Source of the DNA: Lachnospiraceae bacterium NC2008
GTDB taxonomy: Bacteria; Bacillota; Clostridia; Lachnospirales; Lachnospiraceae
Direction of reading: 5' to 3'
Assembly (NCBI GenBank): GCA_000687675.1
Contig: JHWS01000009.1
Coordinates: 20,243 to 84,242 of the forward strand
DNA: 64,000 bases
A model generated the notes under the pieces. That model was not told where the DNA came from. It saw nothing but the letters and a program-made list of their open reading frames with translations, and did not search any database. The translations under genes and the position numbers were made by a program. The first letter of the stretch is position 1; each line of letters starts with the position of its first letter. Below, in pieces: positions 22,090-31,668 of the stretch.

Positions 22090-24372
22090 ATGTATCAGAG
22101 AATGATTTTTAATGACATAAAAAAGAATAGACTTGTTTCGGCAGCAGCCTGCATATTTATGGCAGTTTCAGCTGCTCTTATAGGACTAACGGTTCTCCTT
22201 TTTGCAAGCCTCCTTAACTCTATAGACAATCTTATGACGGATGCTAAAACCTGCGACTTTTTGCAAATGCATGCTGGCAATCTTGATATGGATGAGCTTA
22301 ATGCATTTGCAGCATCAAGAGATGATGTGGAGGATATGCTTGTTGCTAACTTTCTTAATGTAGAAAACAGCGCCCTTAGTCTTAACGGAAGACTTTTAAC
22401 TGACAGTACACAGGACAATGGCTTCTGCATTCAAAATGACAACTTTGATCACCTTCTTGGTATGAATAATGAAATCATCTATCCGGAAGAAGGCAAGGTA
22501 TATGTCCCTATCTGCTACAAGTCTGAATATGATCTTGAGGAAGGTCAGATTATGAAGGCTGGGGATATGGAGCTGGTTATTGAAGGATTCTTAAGAGATT
22601 CACAGATGAATTCCATGATGGCTTCATCAAAGAGATTTCTTGTTAACCCTGCAGATTATAAAAAACTTGAGGGGATTGGAAGTGCTGAGTATCTTATCGA
22701 ATTCCTAATAAAGGATGGGCATGACATTAACGAATTTGCTACTGCTTACTCAGATGCAGGACTTCCATCTAATGGTCCGACTATAACATCATCTTTAATT
22801 AAGATGATGAATGCACTGTCGGACGGAATGATGATTCTTGTTATTCTTTTAGTGAGTATAGTGGTATTGATTATATCCCTTATCTGCATTCGTTATATCG
22901 TTCTTACGGGACTTGAAAAAGACAAGAAGGAAGCGGGAATGCTTAAAGCGGTTGGTATTCCTGCAAAAGACATAAGAAAGATATATATAAAGAAGTATAT
23001 TCTTTTATCTTATACAGGAGGGATTATTGGAGGATTAGCAGCTTTTCTTCTTTCAAAACCTCTTGGCCGTCAGATGACAGAGTTATATGGTCCTGCTGAT
23101 AATATGACAGGAATCATACTGGTATCTGTTCTTGGCATAGTTTTAACAGAAGTTATTATTCTTTCTAGTGTAAAAAAACATCTTAAAAAGTATGACAGGT
23201 TATCGGCAGTAGAGGCAATAAGAGACGATGGAAGAACCGGCAAGAGAAAGACGGACAGTTTCTTTTGGATAGGAGCCATAACCGTTGCTTCAGTATTTCT
23301 TATGCTTGTTCCTATTAATATGGCTACAACAATATCTTCTGATAAGTTTGTATCTTATATGGGAGTTGGCCTTAGTCAGGTAAGAATGGATATAGCTCAA
23401 TGTGACAGTATTGAAGATGTATCTCGTGATTTCTATAAAAAGATAGAAGCTGACAGCAGGGTAGACAGATTTGCTCTTATGCAGACCAGAAATTACAAGG
23501 CTACCTATAATAATACAAAGATTAATCTGCTAACAGAGACAGGAGACCATACTGCATTTCCGCTTTCTTATATCGAAGGTGCTCAACCGACTAAGAATGG
23601 GGAGATAGCACTATCTATGCTCCAGGCTCAGGATATAGGATGCAAGGTTGGTGATACTATTAGCTTATATATAGATGATTCAGAGATTCCATACACGGTC
23701 TGTGGTATATATTCTGATATAACTAATGGAGGTAAGACGGCAAAGATATCAGCTGATACCATAAGCCAAAATGATGATAATGCTTTATCGAAAGCTTCCT
23801 TACGTGATATGGATTCGCCTCTTATGTGGAGCATCATATATATAACCTTAAAGGATGGAGAAGATGTTCAGGAGTTTATAGCAGATTATAAGACTTATAG
23901 CGACAGGTTTGACGGAACAGTAAAAATAACAGATATAGCCCGTTATATAGAAGGAACCTACGGACAGACTATACAAAGGATAAAGATGGCTGCCTGCACA
24001 TCAGTTTTTACGGCAGGATTAATAATCTTTATCGTGATACTTCTTTTTGTACGACTTAAGATATGGCAGGAGAAGAAAGATATTATATTAAAGAAGGCAT
24101 TGGGCCTTAGTGTTACAGATATCAGAAAAGATTATATAAAAAGGGCATTTCCTTATATAATTGCAGGAATTGCTATCGGTATAATCATGGGTATATTCAT
24201 TGGACAGATATTGGCAGGGATGGTTTTGGCATCTCTTGGAGCAGGAGGTTTTAGATTTGTTATTAATTGGATATTTGTTTATATTCTCGTACCGTTTATT
24301 TCAGTTGTAGTGGCTTATATTGCAGTAAATACAGCTACCAGAGAAGTGAAAATGACTAAAATCGAAATATAA
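22090..24372 (+). CDS. FtsX/MacB-type ABC permease, two-module
   Basis: A 760-aa permease with an N-terminal membrane helix, a large extracytoplasmic region, a three-helix FtsX domain (about 245-370), a central helix and second extracytoplasmic domain, and a C-terminal FtsX domain (about 640-750). This duplicated layout is that of BceB-like/LolE-like permeases of Firmicutes. Operonic with the ATPase. No histidine kinase is adjacent, so a Bce-type sensing role is not supported directly. Confidence 0.88.
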   Translation: MYQRMIFNDIKKNRLVSAAACIFMAVSAALIGLTVLLFASLLNSIDNLMTDAKTCDFLQMHAGNLDMDELNAFAASRDDVEDMLVANFLNVENSALSLNGRLLTDSTQDNGFCIQNDNFDHLLGMNNEIIYPEEGKVYVPICYKSEYDLEEGQIMKAGDMELVIEGFLRDSQMNSMMASSKRFLVNPADYKKLEGIGSAEYLIEFLIKDGHDINEFATAYSDAGLPSNGPTITSSLIKMMNALSDGMMILVILLVSIVVLIISLICIRYIVLTGLEKDKKEAGMLKAVGIPAKDIRKIYIKKYILLSYTGGIIGGLAAFLLSKPLGRQMTELYGPADNMTGIILVSVLGIVLTEVIILSSVKKHLKKYDRLSAVEAIRDDGRTGKRKTDSFFWIGAITVASVFLMLVPINMATTISSDKFVSYMGVGLSQVRMDIAQCDSIEDVSRDFYKKIEADSRVDRFALMQTRNYKATYNNTKINLLTETGDHTAFPLSYIEGAQPTKNGEIALSMLQAQDIGCKVGDTISLYIDDSEIPYTVCGIYSDITNGGKTAKISADTISQNDDNALSKASLRDMDSPLMWSIIYITLKDGEDVQEFIADYKTYSDRFDGTVKITDIARYIEGTYGQTIQRIKMAACTSVFTAGLIIFIVILLFVRLKIWQEKKDIILKKALGLSVTDIRKDYIKRAFPYIIAGIAIGIIMGIFIGQILAGMVLASLGAGGFRFVINWIFVYILVPFISVVVAYIAVNTATREVKMTKIEI

Positions 24373-24417
24373 TTATTTTTTTAAATATTATTCCATAAAA
24401 AATCATAACTAACCTCG

Positions 24418-24423
24418 TATAAT
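24418..24423 (+). promoter_or_regulatory. -10 element of the second paralogous lipoprotein
   Basis: TATAAT in the context CTCGTATAATAAA. The paralog at 18617 has the similar CTCGTTTCGTGTAATAAA about 60 nt before its start, so the promoter region appears duplicated with the gene. Confidence 0.5.
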
Positions 24424-24470
24424 AAATATAAAATACAAATTAACAATCGTTAAGAAAGAAGGAGTTAGTT

Positions 24471-25106
24471 ATGAAATTTAAGAAATTAACAGTATTAGCA
24501 TTAGTAGCATGCCTTGCATTTACAGCATGCGGCAAAGAGAAAGAAACTAACGGAGGAAATGAAGAACCTTCTGCACAGACATCAGTTGTCACTGAGCCAT
24601 CAGAGGTTCAGGAACCATCAAAGGTTCAGGAACCATCTCTTGTTACAGAACCATCAGAAGCTCAGGAAGATCCGGATAACACAGGAAGTTCAGCATCTGC
24701 TACAAGTGGCTCTTCAACATATCTTACATCAGGTACAGTTGGAGAATATACATATGAAATAGAACCTGACTTTACTGCAGGCAAAAAGTACTATGAAGAA
24801 GACCTTAAGAATCATTGCTGGATTTGGGATTCATTAGATGAGGAATATGCACCAATCTGGGTTACTGTTTCATCCGGTGAAAAGGCTAACGGCGGATATG
24901 GTATCGGTGTTGTAGATATTACAGAAGAAGATGACGGAACTGTTGTTATAACAGTAGAGGAAACTTCTCCTTCTCCAGATCAGGCAACTACAGATGAGAT
25001 AACAACACCTAATGTTACAGTTAGATTCGACTATGGTACTAATGGAACACCAACAAGTATCAAGGTGGTTAATACAGAAGGAGTAGAAATACTTTCATTA
25101 TCTTAA
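24471..25106 (+). CDS. Secreted lipoprotein, paralog of the one at 18617
   Basis: A 211-aa lipoprotein sharing with its paralog the signal peptide and lipobox (LAFTACGK), the EPSEVQEPSKVQEPS-type stalk and the globular domain (YLTSGTVGEYTYEIEP, VDITEEDDGTVVITVEETSP). Strong AAGGAG ribosome site. The stalk is longer here and contains a Ser/Ala/Thr run. The two copies bracket the TetR-MFS-ABC operon, suggesting a local duplication. Function unknown; possibly a substrate or sensor for the envelope transporter. Confidence 0.75.
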   Translation: MKFKKLTVLALVACLAFTACGKEKETNGGNEEPSAQTSVVTEPSEVQEPSKVQEPSLVTEPSEAQEDPDNTGSSASATSGSSTYLTSGTVGEYTYEIEPDFTAGKKYYEEDLKNHCWIWDSLDEEYAPIWVTVSSGEKANGGYGIGVVDITEEDDGTVVITVEETSPSPDQATTDEITTPNVTVRFDYGTNGTPTSIKVVNTEGVEILSLS

Positions 25107-25116
25107 TTTGCCCCCA

Positions 25117-25207
25117 AAACGAAACCCAATTGCTCCCTCGGGTTTCGTTTCCCAAATATAGAAAATCCCGAAAGGCAGGTGCTTTGCTTTGCAAAGTGCC
25201 TGTTTTT
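25117..25207 (+). terminator. Tandem terminator hairpins
   Basis: First stem AAACGAAACCC (25117-25127) / GGGTTTCGTTT (25140-25150); second stem CAGGTGCTTTGC (25176-25187) / GCAAAGTGCCTG (25191-25202, two wobbles) followed by five T. Confidence 0.85.
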
Positions 25208-25360
25208 ATTATGAATAATACCCTGCATATATGCTTTCTTTTCCTCTTCCTAAACGTTTACTTGCCCAGGTCTTTTATGTTACAATTAAACGGATTTTGG
25301 TTTTGTTATATTAAAGGAAAAAACTATATAAAACTAATACTAACTTATGGAGGTTATTGC

Positions 25361-27673
25361 ATGAAGAAAAGGGTATTGGCTTTGTTTATGGCCACGGTTA
25401 TGTGCGTAAGCCTTGTGGGCTGCGGCAAGAAGAAAGAAAGTGATGCGGTTAAGGTTGAGACACCTGAGTCAGTTACTGAAGATTCAGCAGCTGAAGAGTC
25501 AGTAATTGAAGAAGAACCTGAAGAGGAAGAGCCAGAGTTCGTGTCTCAGATGGGATATAACCTTATAGAAAACGGTGACCTTTCACAGCCTATAGATGAA
25601 CAGTGGTATTTCTATACTAACGGCGGTAAGGGCTCTCTTGAGTGGAAGGATGAACAGCTTGTAGTTAATATACAGGATAATGGTAAGGTTGAGCATGGTG
25701 TTCAGATTTACTACGACGGATTTGCTGTTAATCAGGGAAGCGTTTATGAACTTTCATTTGATGTTTCTTCTACTATAGAAAGACAGATTGACTGCCGTAT
25801 ACAGAAGAATGGTGGCGACTATCATGCATACAAGCTTGAGACTCTTGATCTTACTCCAGATACTCAGCATGTAGATATTGAGTTTACTATGGAAGAAACT
25901 TCAGATCCTGCTCCAAGATTCTGCTTCAATATGGGATTTACAGAGGAATCAAAGTCATATAGCGACCATACTATTACTTTCGATAACTTCGAACTATATT
26001 GTATAGATGAGACTAATACTGTTAAGGGTGGTTCAGAAGTTGACACACCAGATATCCAGATTAATCAGATAGGTTACAGACCTGGCGATGATAAGATTGC
26101 TGTATTTACAGGTAAGAACATAGATAGTTCATTCTCAGTAGTTAATGTAGATACTAAGGAAGTAGTATTCGAGGGTACAATCACAGACCCAGTAATGAAT
26201 GACAATACAGGTAGAAAAGAAGCAACTGGTGACTTCTCTTCACTTAAAGATAAGGGTACATATAAGGTTGTTTCTGATAAATGCGGTGAATCATACGAAT
26301 TCAAGATTGCAGATGATGTGTATGATGAAGTATTCAAGGATACACTTAAGATGTACTACCTCCAGAGATGTGGTATGGAACTTACAGATGATTATGCTGG
26401 CGACTATGCTCATAAGGCATGTCATACTGAAAAGGCTACTATATATGGAACAAGCAAGACTATTGATGTATCTGGTGGCTGGCACGACGCTGGTGACTAC
26501 GGTAAGTATGTAGTTGCAGGTGCTAAGGCAGCAGGCGACCTTATGCTTGCTTATGAAGTTTATCCTTCAGCATTTGACGACGCAGTTGGTATTCCTGAGT
26601 CAGGCAACGGTACACCTGATGTACTTGATGAAGTAAGATATGAACTTGAGTGGATGCTTAAGATGCAGGATTCAGACGGCGGTGTATACCACAAGGTAAC
26701 ATGTGCTGTATTCCCAGAAGCATGTATGCCAGAAGAAGAGACAGATGAACTTATTGTTTGTCCTAAGTCTACATGTGCAACTGCAGACTTTGCAGCAGTT
26801 ATGGCTATGGCTGGTAGAGTATATGCTGATGTAGATGCCGATTTTGCTGGTACTTGCCTTGATGCAGCAGCAGAAGCTTATGAATATCTTGATTCTCACG
26901 ATGGTGGCGACGGATTTACTAATCCGGACGGTGTAGTAACAGGAGAATACCCTGATAAGTATGATATAGATGAAAGACTATGGGCAGCAGCAGAACTCTT
27001 TAAGACTACAGGCGACAGCACATATGGAGATGACGCAGCAGAGATTCTTGAAACATATGGCAAGGAAGTAGTTGTTGATGAGAACGGTGAAGAGCTTGAT
27101 GGACCAAGTCTTGGCTGGGCAGAGGTAGGTATCTACGGTGCTTACGCTTATGCATCAAGCCAGAATACAGATAAGGCTGCACTTGGCAATGCTAAGGCCC
27201 TTCTTACAACATTCTCTAAAGAAGTAGTTGACAATGCCGGTAAGGATTCATATCAAGCTGGTATCTACGAAAAATATGAATGGGGTTCTAACTCTACTAT
27301 AGCCAATGCTTCTATGGGACTTCTTCTTGATAAGGAAGTTAATGGTAATAATTATGAGAATATAGCGAAGGCACAGGTGGATTACCTCTTTGGTAATAAC
27401 GGTACAAGCTATTGCTACCTTACAGGTTATGGTTCACTTAACCCAGTAAGCACACATCATAGACCATCGCAGGCTACTGGTAAGACTATGAAGGGTATGC
27501 TTGTTGGTGGACCTAATGCTAACCTTGATGATCCATATGCGCAGGCTGTACTTGCTGATAAGGCACCAGCTCTTTGCTATGTAGATAATGAACAGAGCTA
27601 CTCATGTAATGAGATTACAATTTACTGGAACTCACCACTTGTATTCTCACTTGCAGGTGTGCTTAGTAAGTAA
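25361..27673 (+). CDS. GH9 cellulase lipoprotein with N-terminal CBM and Ig-like domain
   Basis: A 770-aa surface enzyme. Lipoprotein signal with Cys21 (SLVGCGKK), acidic linker to ~60, a CBM4/9-like domain (~60-220, NLIENGDLSQPIDEQWYFY), a CelD_N Ig-like domain (~228-315, IQINQIGYRPGDDKIAVFTG), then the GH9 (alpha/alpha)6 barrel. The barrel has the catalytic base region SGGWHDAGDYGKYVV, the conserved GYGSLNPVSTHHRPS and the proton-donor Glu in SCNEITIYWNSPLVF. GH9 enzymes are inverting endo- or processive beta-1,4-glucanases. Lipid anchoring implies cell-surface digestion with products taken up directly. Start ATG 25361 has GGAGG upstream; a much longer upstream frame is spurious. Confidence 0.93.
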   Translation: MKKRVLALFMATVMCVSLVGCGKKKESDAVKVETPESVTEDSAAEESVIEEEPEEEEPEFVSQMGYNLIENGDLSQPIDEQWYFYTNGGKGSLEWKDEQLVVNIQDNGKVEHGVQIYYDGFAVNQGSVYELSFDVSSTIERQIDCRIQKNGGDYHAYKLETLDLTPDTQHVDIEFTMEETSDPAPRFCFNMGFTEESKSYSDHTITFDNFELYCIDETNTVKGGSEVDTPDIQINQIGYRPGDDKIAVFTGKNIDSSFSVVNVDTKEVVFEGTITDPVMNDNTGRKEATGDFSSLKDKGTYKVVSDKCGESYEFKIADDVYDEVFKDTLKMYYLQRCGMELTDDYAGDYAHKACHTEKATIYGTSKTIDVSGGWHDAGDYGKYVVAGAKAAGDLMLAYEVYPSAFDDAVGIPESGNGTPDVLDEVRYELEWMLKMQDSDGGVYHKVTCAVFPEACMPEEETDELIVCPKSTCATADFAAVMAMAGRVYADVDADFAGTCLDAAAEAYEYLDSHDGGDGFTNPDGVVTGEYPDKYDIDERLWAAAELFKTTGDSTYGDDAAEILETYGKEVVVDENGEELDGPSLGWAEVGIYGAYAYASSQNTDKAALGNAKALLTTFSKEVVDNAGKDSYQAGIYEKYEWGSNSTIANASMGLLLDKEVNGNNYENIAKAQVDYLFGNNGTSYCYLTGYGSLNPVSTHHRPSQATGKTMKGMLVGGPNANLDDPYAQAVLADKAPALCYVDNEQSYSCNEITIYWNSPLVFSLAGVLSK

Positions 27674-27697
27674 TTAAAATTTATAGCTTAGAGTATG

Positions 27698-27722
27698 CTG
27701 CCATGCCTTTTTGGCATGGCAG
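27698..27722 (+). terminator. Hairpin between the GH9 and symporter genes
   Basis: Perfect 10-bp stem CTGCCATGCC/GGCATGGCAG with a TTTTT loop. No T-run follows, so termination is doubtful; it may stabilise mRNA ends or attenuate read-through. Confidence 0.45.
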
Positions 27723-27758
27723 TGTGCTGTAAGCGAAAAATATATAGTGGAGGAAACA

Positions 27759-29285
27759 ATGAAAAATGGTAGTGTTATGGAGATGATAGCATTTGCCTGC
27801 TATCTTATCCTTGTACTTGGAGTTGGCGTCTACTTCTTTATAAAAGGACGTAAAGAATCAGGTGACAAGGCATACTTCCTTGGTGGAAGACAGATGAATG
27901 GTTTTGTTGCTGCCCTTAGCGCAGGTGCATCAGATATGAGTGCCTGGGTACTTATGGGGCTTCCTGGATCTATATACCTTTTCGGTATGGGACAGGTTTG
28001 GATATCAGTAGGTCTTTTCTTTGGTACTGTACTAGCTTGGATATTTATAGCTCCAAGACTTAGAAGATATTCAATCGTAGCTAAGGACTCAATTACAGTT
28101 CCACAGTTTTTAACTAATAGATTTAATTCAGACAGTAAGGTGCTTCAGGCAATATGTGCTGTAATCTTTATTATAGTTTACTGTATATATTCGGCATCTA
28201 GTATCTATGCCTGCGGAAACCTCTTCAATGCTATCTTTGGTGTTGACCCAGTATATGCTATGGTTGGTGCAACAATCATTATCCTAATATATACAACACT
28301 TGGCGGTTTCAATGCTGTATGCTGGACAGACTTCTTCCAGGGTATGCTTATGCTTATAGCTCTTATGGCAGCTCCTATCGTTGCCTGCTTTGCTATGAAC
28401 AAGGCTGACTTTATTCCTTTAGCAGAAGTAGTCACCTCTGACAATTATTATAACCTGCTTTCAAGCGGTTCATTTGACTGGAAGTCTGTATCTGATATCC
28501 TTAGCGGTCTTGGATGGGGACTTGGATACTTTGGTATGCCACATATTATTATCAGATTTATGTCTATCAGGTCAGAAAAGGATATGAAGAGATCTAGATT
28601 TATAGGCTCTCTTTGGACAACACTTATACTTATTATGGCAAGTGTAGTTGCTCTTGTAGCACATAATTATCTTGGTTCGCTTCTTGCAGAAGGAAGTCAG
28701 AATATGGTCTTTGTTACTATGGTAAGACATTTATTCCCAGCTCTTCTTGCAGGTATCTTACTCTCAGCTATACTTGCGGCATCTATGTCAACTGCTGATT
28801 CACAGCTTCTTGCTTCGTCTTCGGCATTTGCGTCGGATCTCTATAAGCCGGTATTCCGTAAGAATGCTTCAGATAAGGAGATGCAGTGGATTGGACGTGG
28901 TGTTGTTGCCTTCATCTCGCTTGTTGCTTTATTTATAGCTATGGATCCAGACTGCCAGGGTATCATGGCACTTGTATCATGCGCATGGGCAGGATTTGGC
29001 TCCGCATTTGGTCCTGTAATTATACTTTCTCTTTATTGGAAGAGATTTACTTATAAGGGGGCTGTTGCAGGTATCCTTGCCGGATTCATAACTGATGCCA
29101 CATGGTATATGTTCTTTTCAGGATCAGAACCGGGGCTTACAATTTTCAATACTCATATTTATGAAATCATACCTGGTTTTATAGTAGGCTTGTTATTTGC
29201 TGTAATATTCACACTTCTTGATAAGAAGCCTTCAGATGATGTTGTAGAGATGTTTGAGAAGTCAAAGCTTCCAACAGAGGAGTAA
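27759..29285 (+). CDS. Sodium:solute symporter, PutP-like
   Basis: A 508-aa SSS-family carrier with about 13 membrane segments and PutP-type signatures: YFLGGRQMNGFVAALSAGAS, SDMSAWVLMGLPG, TVPQFLTNRF, ILAASMSTADSQLLASSSAF. Proline uptake driven by Na+ is the best guess; pantothenate or other substrates are possible. The start at 27759 follows GTGGAGGAAAC; an upstream frame extends through the hairpin and is not used. Confidence 0.88.
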   Translation: MKNGSVMEMIAFACYLILVLGVGVYFFIKGRKESGDKAYFLGGRQMNGFVAALSAGASDMSAWVLMGLPGSIYLFGMGQVWISVGLFFGTVLAWIFIAPRLRRYSIVAKDSITVPQFLTNRFNSDSKVLQAICAVIFIIVYCIYSASSIYACGNLFNAIFGVDPVYAMVGATIIILIYTTLGGFNAVCWTDFFQGMLMLIALMAAPIVACFAMNKADFIPLAEVVTSDNYYNLLSSGSFDWKSVSDILSGLGWGLGYFGMPHIIIRFMSIRSEKDMKRSRFIGSLWTTLILIMASVVALVAHNYLGSLLAEGSQNMVFVTMVRHLFPALLAGILLSAILAASMSTADSQLLASSSAFASDLYKPVFRKNASDKEMQWIGRGVVAFISLVALFIAMDPDCQGIMALVSCAWAGFGSAFGPVIILSLYWKRFTYKGAVAGILAGFITDATWYMFFSGSEPGLTIFNTHIYEIIPGFIVGLLFAVIFTLLDKKPSDDVVEMFEKSKLPTEE

Positions 29286-29350
29286 GATAACCTATTGGAT
29301 TTTAACAATAATCAGGCTTTATTTTCAGCGCATAACACACGTTAAATAAA

Positions 29351-29379
29351 TTGAAAATGCTACAGGCTGATGATAAAAT
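29351..29379 (+). promoter_or_regulatory. Promoter of the DUF3048 gene
   Basis: TTGAAA (29351-29356), 17-bp spacer, TAAAAT (29374-29379), about 40 nt before the start codon. Confidence 0.6.
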
Positions 29380-29419
29380 TATAAATAGTGTAAACAAAAA
29401 ATTTTAGGGAGGATTTTGA

Positions 29420-30511
29420 ATGAAAAGATTTAAGATGGCAGCAGCACTGCTTCTCTCAGCAGTTATGCTTGTTTCATCACCGGCTCTTACTGCTTATGCA
29501 GCAGATGGTGATGATGATACTACTACAGAAACAACACTTGATGGAGATGGCGGATATGTAAGAAGTGAACTTACTAATGAGCTTATCCCAGCAAGTATTC
29601 AGAACCAGAGACCTATTGCGGTTATGGTTGATAATGAGAAGACAGCTCTTCCACACTATGGTGTTAACAAGGGAGATGTTGTTTATGAGATGATGAACTC
29701 AACAGCTAACGGTCGTATTACAAGACTTATGGTTCTTGTTAAAGACTGGGGCAACCTTACACAGTTTGGTAGTATAAGAAGTGCACGTCCAACAAACTTT
29801 ATGCTTGCATATGAGTGGAATGCAATTCTTGTTCATGATGGTGGTCCATGCTACATCAACGACTACAAGACTAGACCTTACAATGCCAGCTTAAGTGCAG
29901 GTTTTGCAAGATTCTCTAATGGTAAGAGAACAGAGTTTACAGAGTATGTAACAAGCCAGGGATACAAGAATCCTAAGACAGGTAAGTCTTACGCAGGTCT
30001 TATTTCAAGAGTACAGTCCGCTGGATATTCATCAACATACAACCAGTACTATCAGGGACAGCACTTCAACTTCTCTGATACAGAGTTCACACTTGATGGA
30101 CAGGCTAATGTTATTCCAGCAACTAAGGTTGAACTTCCTTTCCCTCATAACTCATCTAAGCTTAATTACAATGCTGCAACTAAGACTTATGATTACTATG
30201 AGTATGGAAGCGCACATGTAGATGCTCTTGATGGCAAGGTTACAACATTCAAGAACGTTATCCTTATGGATGCAAGCTTTACACAGCTTGATACACACGG
30301 ATACCTTGTATATAACATCTTAGCTAGTGGTCAGCCAGGATATTATCTTACAGATGGTAAGGCTATTCCAATTCTCTGGTCTAAGATGAACGAGCTTTCA
30401 AAGACACAGTACTTCAATGCATCAACATTGCAGCCACTTACTCTTAACACAGGTAAGACATATATCGCTATTGTTCCTGCAGATGTTTGGAATCAGCTTG
30501 TTATCAAATAG
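29420..30511 (+). CDS. Secreted DUF3048 (YerB-like) protein
   Basis: A 363-aa exported protein: signal peptide with likely cleavage after TAYAA, a Thr/Asp-rich stretch, then the DUF3048 N-terminal domain (RPIAVMVDNEKTALPHYGVN, VVYEMMNSTANGRITRLMV, GSIRSARPTNFMLAYEWNAI) and its C-terminal domain (LMDASFTQLDTHGYLVYN...GKAIPILWSK). B. subtilis YerB is the best-known member; the molecular function is unknown. It lacks the lipobox of YerB and is probably freely secreted or wall-associated. Strong GGGAGG site; own promoter and terminator. Confidence 0.88.
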   Translation: MKRFKMAAALLLSAVMLVSSPALTAYAADGDDDTTTETTLDGDGGYVRSELTNELIPASIQNQRPIAVMVDNEKTALPHYGVNKGDVVYEMMNSTANGRITRLMVLVKDWGNLTQFGSIRSARPTNFMLAYEWNAILVHDGGPCYINDYKTRPYNASLSAGFARFSNGKRTEFTEYVTSQGYKNPKTGKSYAGLISRVQSAGYSSTYNQYYQGQHFNFSDTEFTLDGQANVIPATKVELPFPHNSSKLNYNAATKTYDYYEYGSAHVDALDGKVTTFKNVILMDASFTQLDTHGYLVYNILASGQPGYYLTDGKAIPILWSKMNELSKTQYFNASTLQPLTLNTGKTYIAIVPADVWNQLVIK

Positions 30512-30530
30512 CTTTGATTTTTGCTAACTA

Positions 30531-30559
30531 AGGGGCAACTTATAGTTGCCCCTATTTTT
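30531..30559 (+). terminator. Terminator after the DUF3048 gene
   Basis: Perfect 10-bp stem AGGGGCAACT/AGTTGCCCCT with a 3-nt loop and ATTTTTA. Confidence 0.9.
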
Positions 30560-30591
30560 ATAGTAATTATGAATGAGTAAAAGGGGATAAC

Positions 30592-31554
30592 GTGAAAGTT
30601 AAAAAACGTGTATTTGACATTATTCAAATAGGGACTAAGACAGATTTTTTAAGTAAATTCTTTGATTATTTTATAGTTGTACTTATATTTTTTAATCTTT
30701 TCATAACTTTTTTTGCTACCTTTGATGCATCGCTGGCATATGCAGATACCATAGAAGTTCTGGAATATGTTTGTGCCGTTATCTTTGCTATAGAGTATAT
30801 CCTAAGGATATGGACGGCGGATATGCTTTATCCCTCCAAATCAAAGCTTTCAGCCAGAGTATCATTTATATTCTCGTTTTTTGGTATTATCGACTTTTTA
30901 ACCTTTATACCAACATTTTTACCATTCATCTTTCCTGTTGGCGTTGTGGCATTTAGGATCTTTCGCGTGGTCAGAATATTCAGACTCTTTAGGATCAATG
31001 CCCAGTATGACGCCTACAATGTTATAACCAATGTTCTTAAGGATAAGAAGGATCAGCTTATATCTTCTTTTGTTATTATTATTATGCTGATGTTTGCATC
31101 ATCTCTTTCTATGTACTCCTTAGAACATGAGGCTCAGCCGGAGGCATTTGCCAATGCTTTTTCAGGTATATGGTGGTCGGTATCAACGGTGCTTACTGTT
31201 GGCTATGGAGATATATATCCAATAACTTTACTTGGAAGGATACTTGCTATTGTTATAGCCTTCTTAGGAGTAGGTATAGTTGCCATACCAACTGGCATCA
31301 TGTCTGCCGGTTTCGTGGAACATTATTCCAAGATAAGGGAGATGGGGGTTACAAAAGAAAACGAGCAGGATATTATGATATCCAAGGTTCCTTCAGGGCA
31401 TGTTTACATTGGTAAGAGTATATCAGAACTGATGCTTCCGCCGGGAATATTTGTGGCTGCTGTTGTAAGGGATGGACAGAGGATAGGTGACGTAGAGGCA
31501 GAACATCTTCTTGTTAAAGCAGGAGATGAACTTGTATTATATAAATCAAGGTAG
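30592..31554 (+). CDS. Voltage-gated potassium channel with C-terminal RCK-type domain
   Basis: A 320-aa Kv-type channel. Six membrane segments include an Arg-rich S4 (FRIFRVVRIFRLFRI, about 123-137), a pore loop with selectivity filter TVGYGDIYP (about 201-209), then S6. The soluble tail (~250-320) resembles a TrkA_C/RCK_C ligand-binding domain (YIGKSISELMLPPGIFVAAV). It starts with GTG behind AAAAGGGG. Probably regulates membrane potential and K+ flux; ligand gating through the tail is inferred. Confidence 0.92.
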   Translation: MKVKKRVFDIIQIGTKTDFLSKFFDYFIVVLIFFNLFITFFATFDASLAYADTIEVLEYVCAVIFAIEYILRIWTADMLYPSKSKLSARVSFIFSFFGIIDFLTFIPTFLPFIFPVGVVAFRIFRVVRIFRLFRINAQYDAYNVITNVLKDKKDQLISSFVIIIMLMFASSLSMYSLEHEAQPEAFANAFSGIWWSVSTVLTVGYGDIYPITLLGRILAIVIAFLGVGIVAIPTGIMSAGFVEHYSKIREMGVTKENEQDIMISKVPSGHVYIGKSISELMLPPGIFVAAVVRDGQRIGDVEAEHLLVKAGDELVLYKSR

Positions 31555-31668
31555 GTTTTACGTTAAATTAAAAAAATTATGAATTAATGTAAATATATAT
31601 TATTGTTTAGTTAATTGTTATAGAATTATCGTATATTAAGGGAAAAGCAAATACTATAGGAGTGTTAC

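Noticed and set aside
25130..25360. An N-terminal extension of the GH9 protein
   Set aside because: It would run through a terminator pair, and the ATG at 25361 has a strong ribosome site followed by a proper lipoprotein signal.
27698..27722. A definite rho-independent terminator
   Set aside because: The stem is perfect but no T-run follows on either strand, so only a hairpin is claimed.
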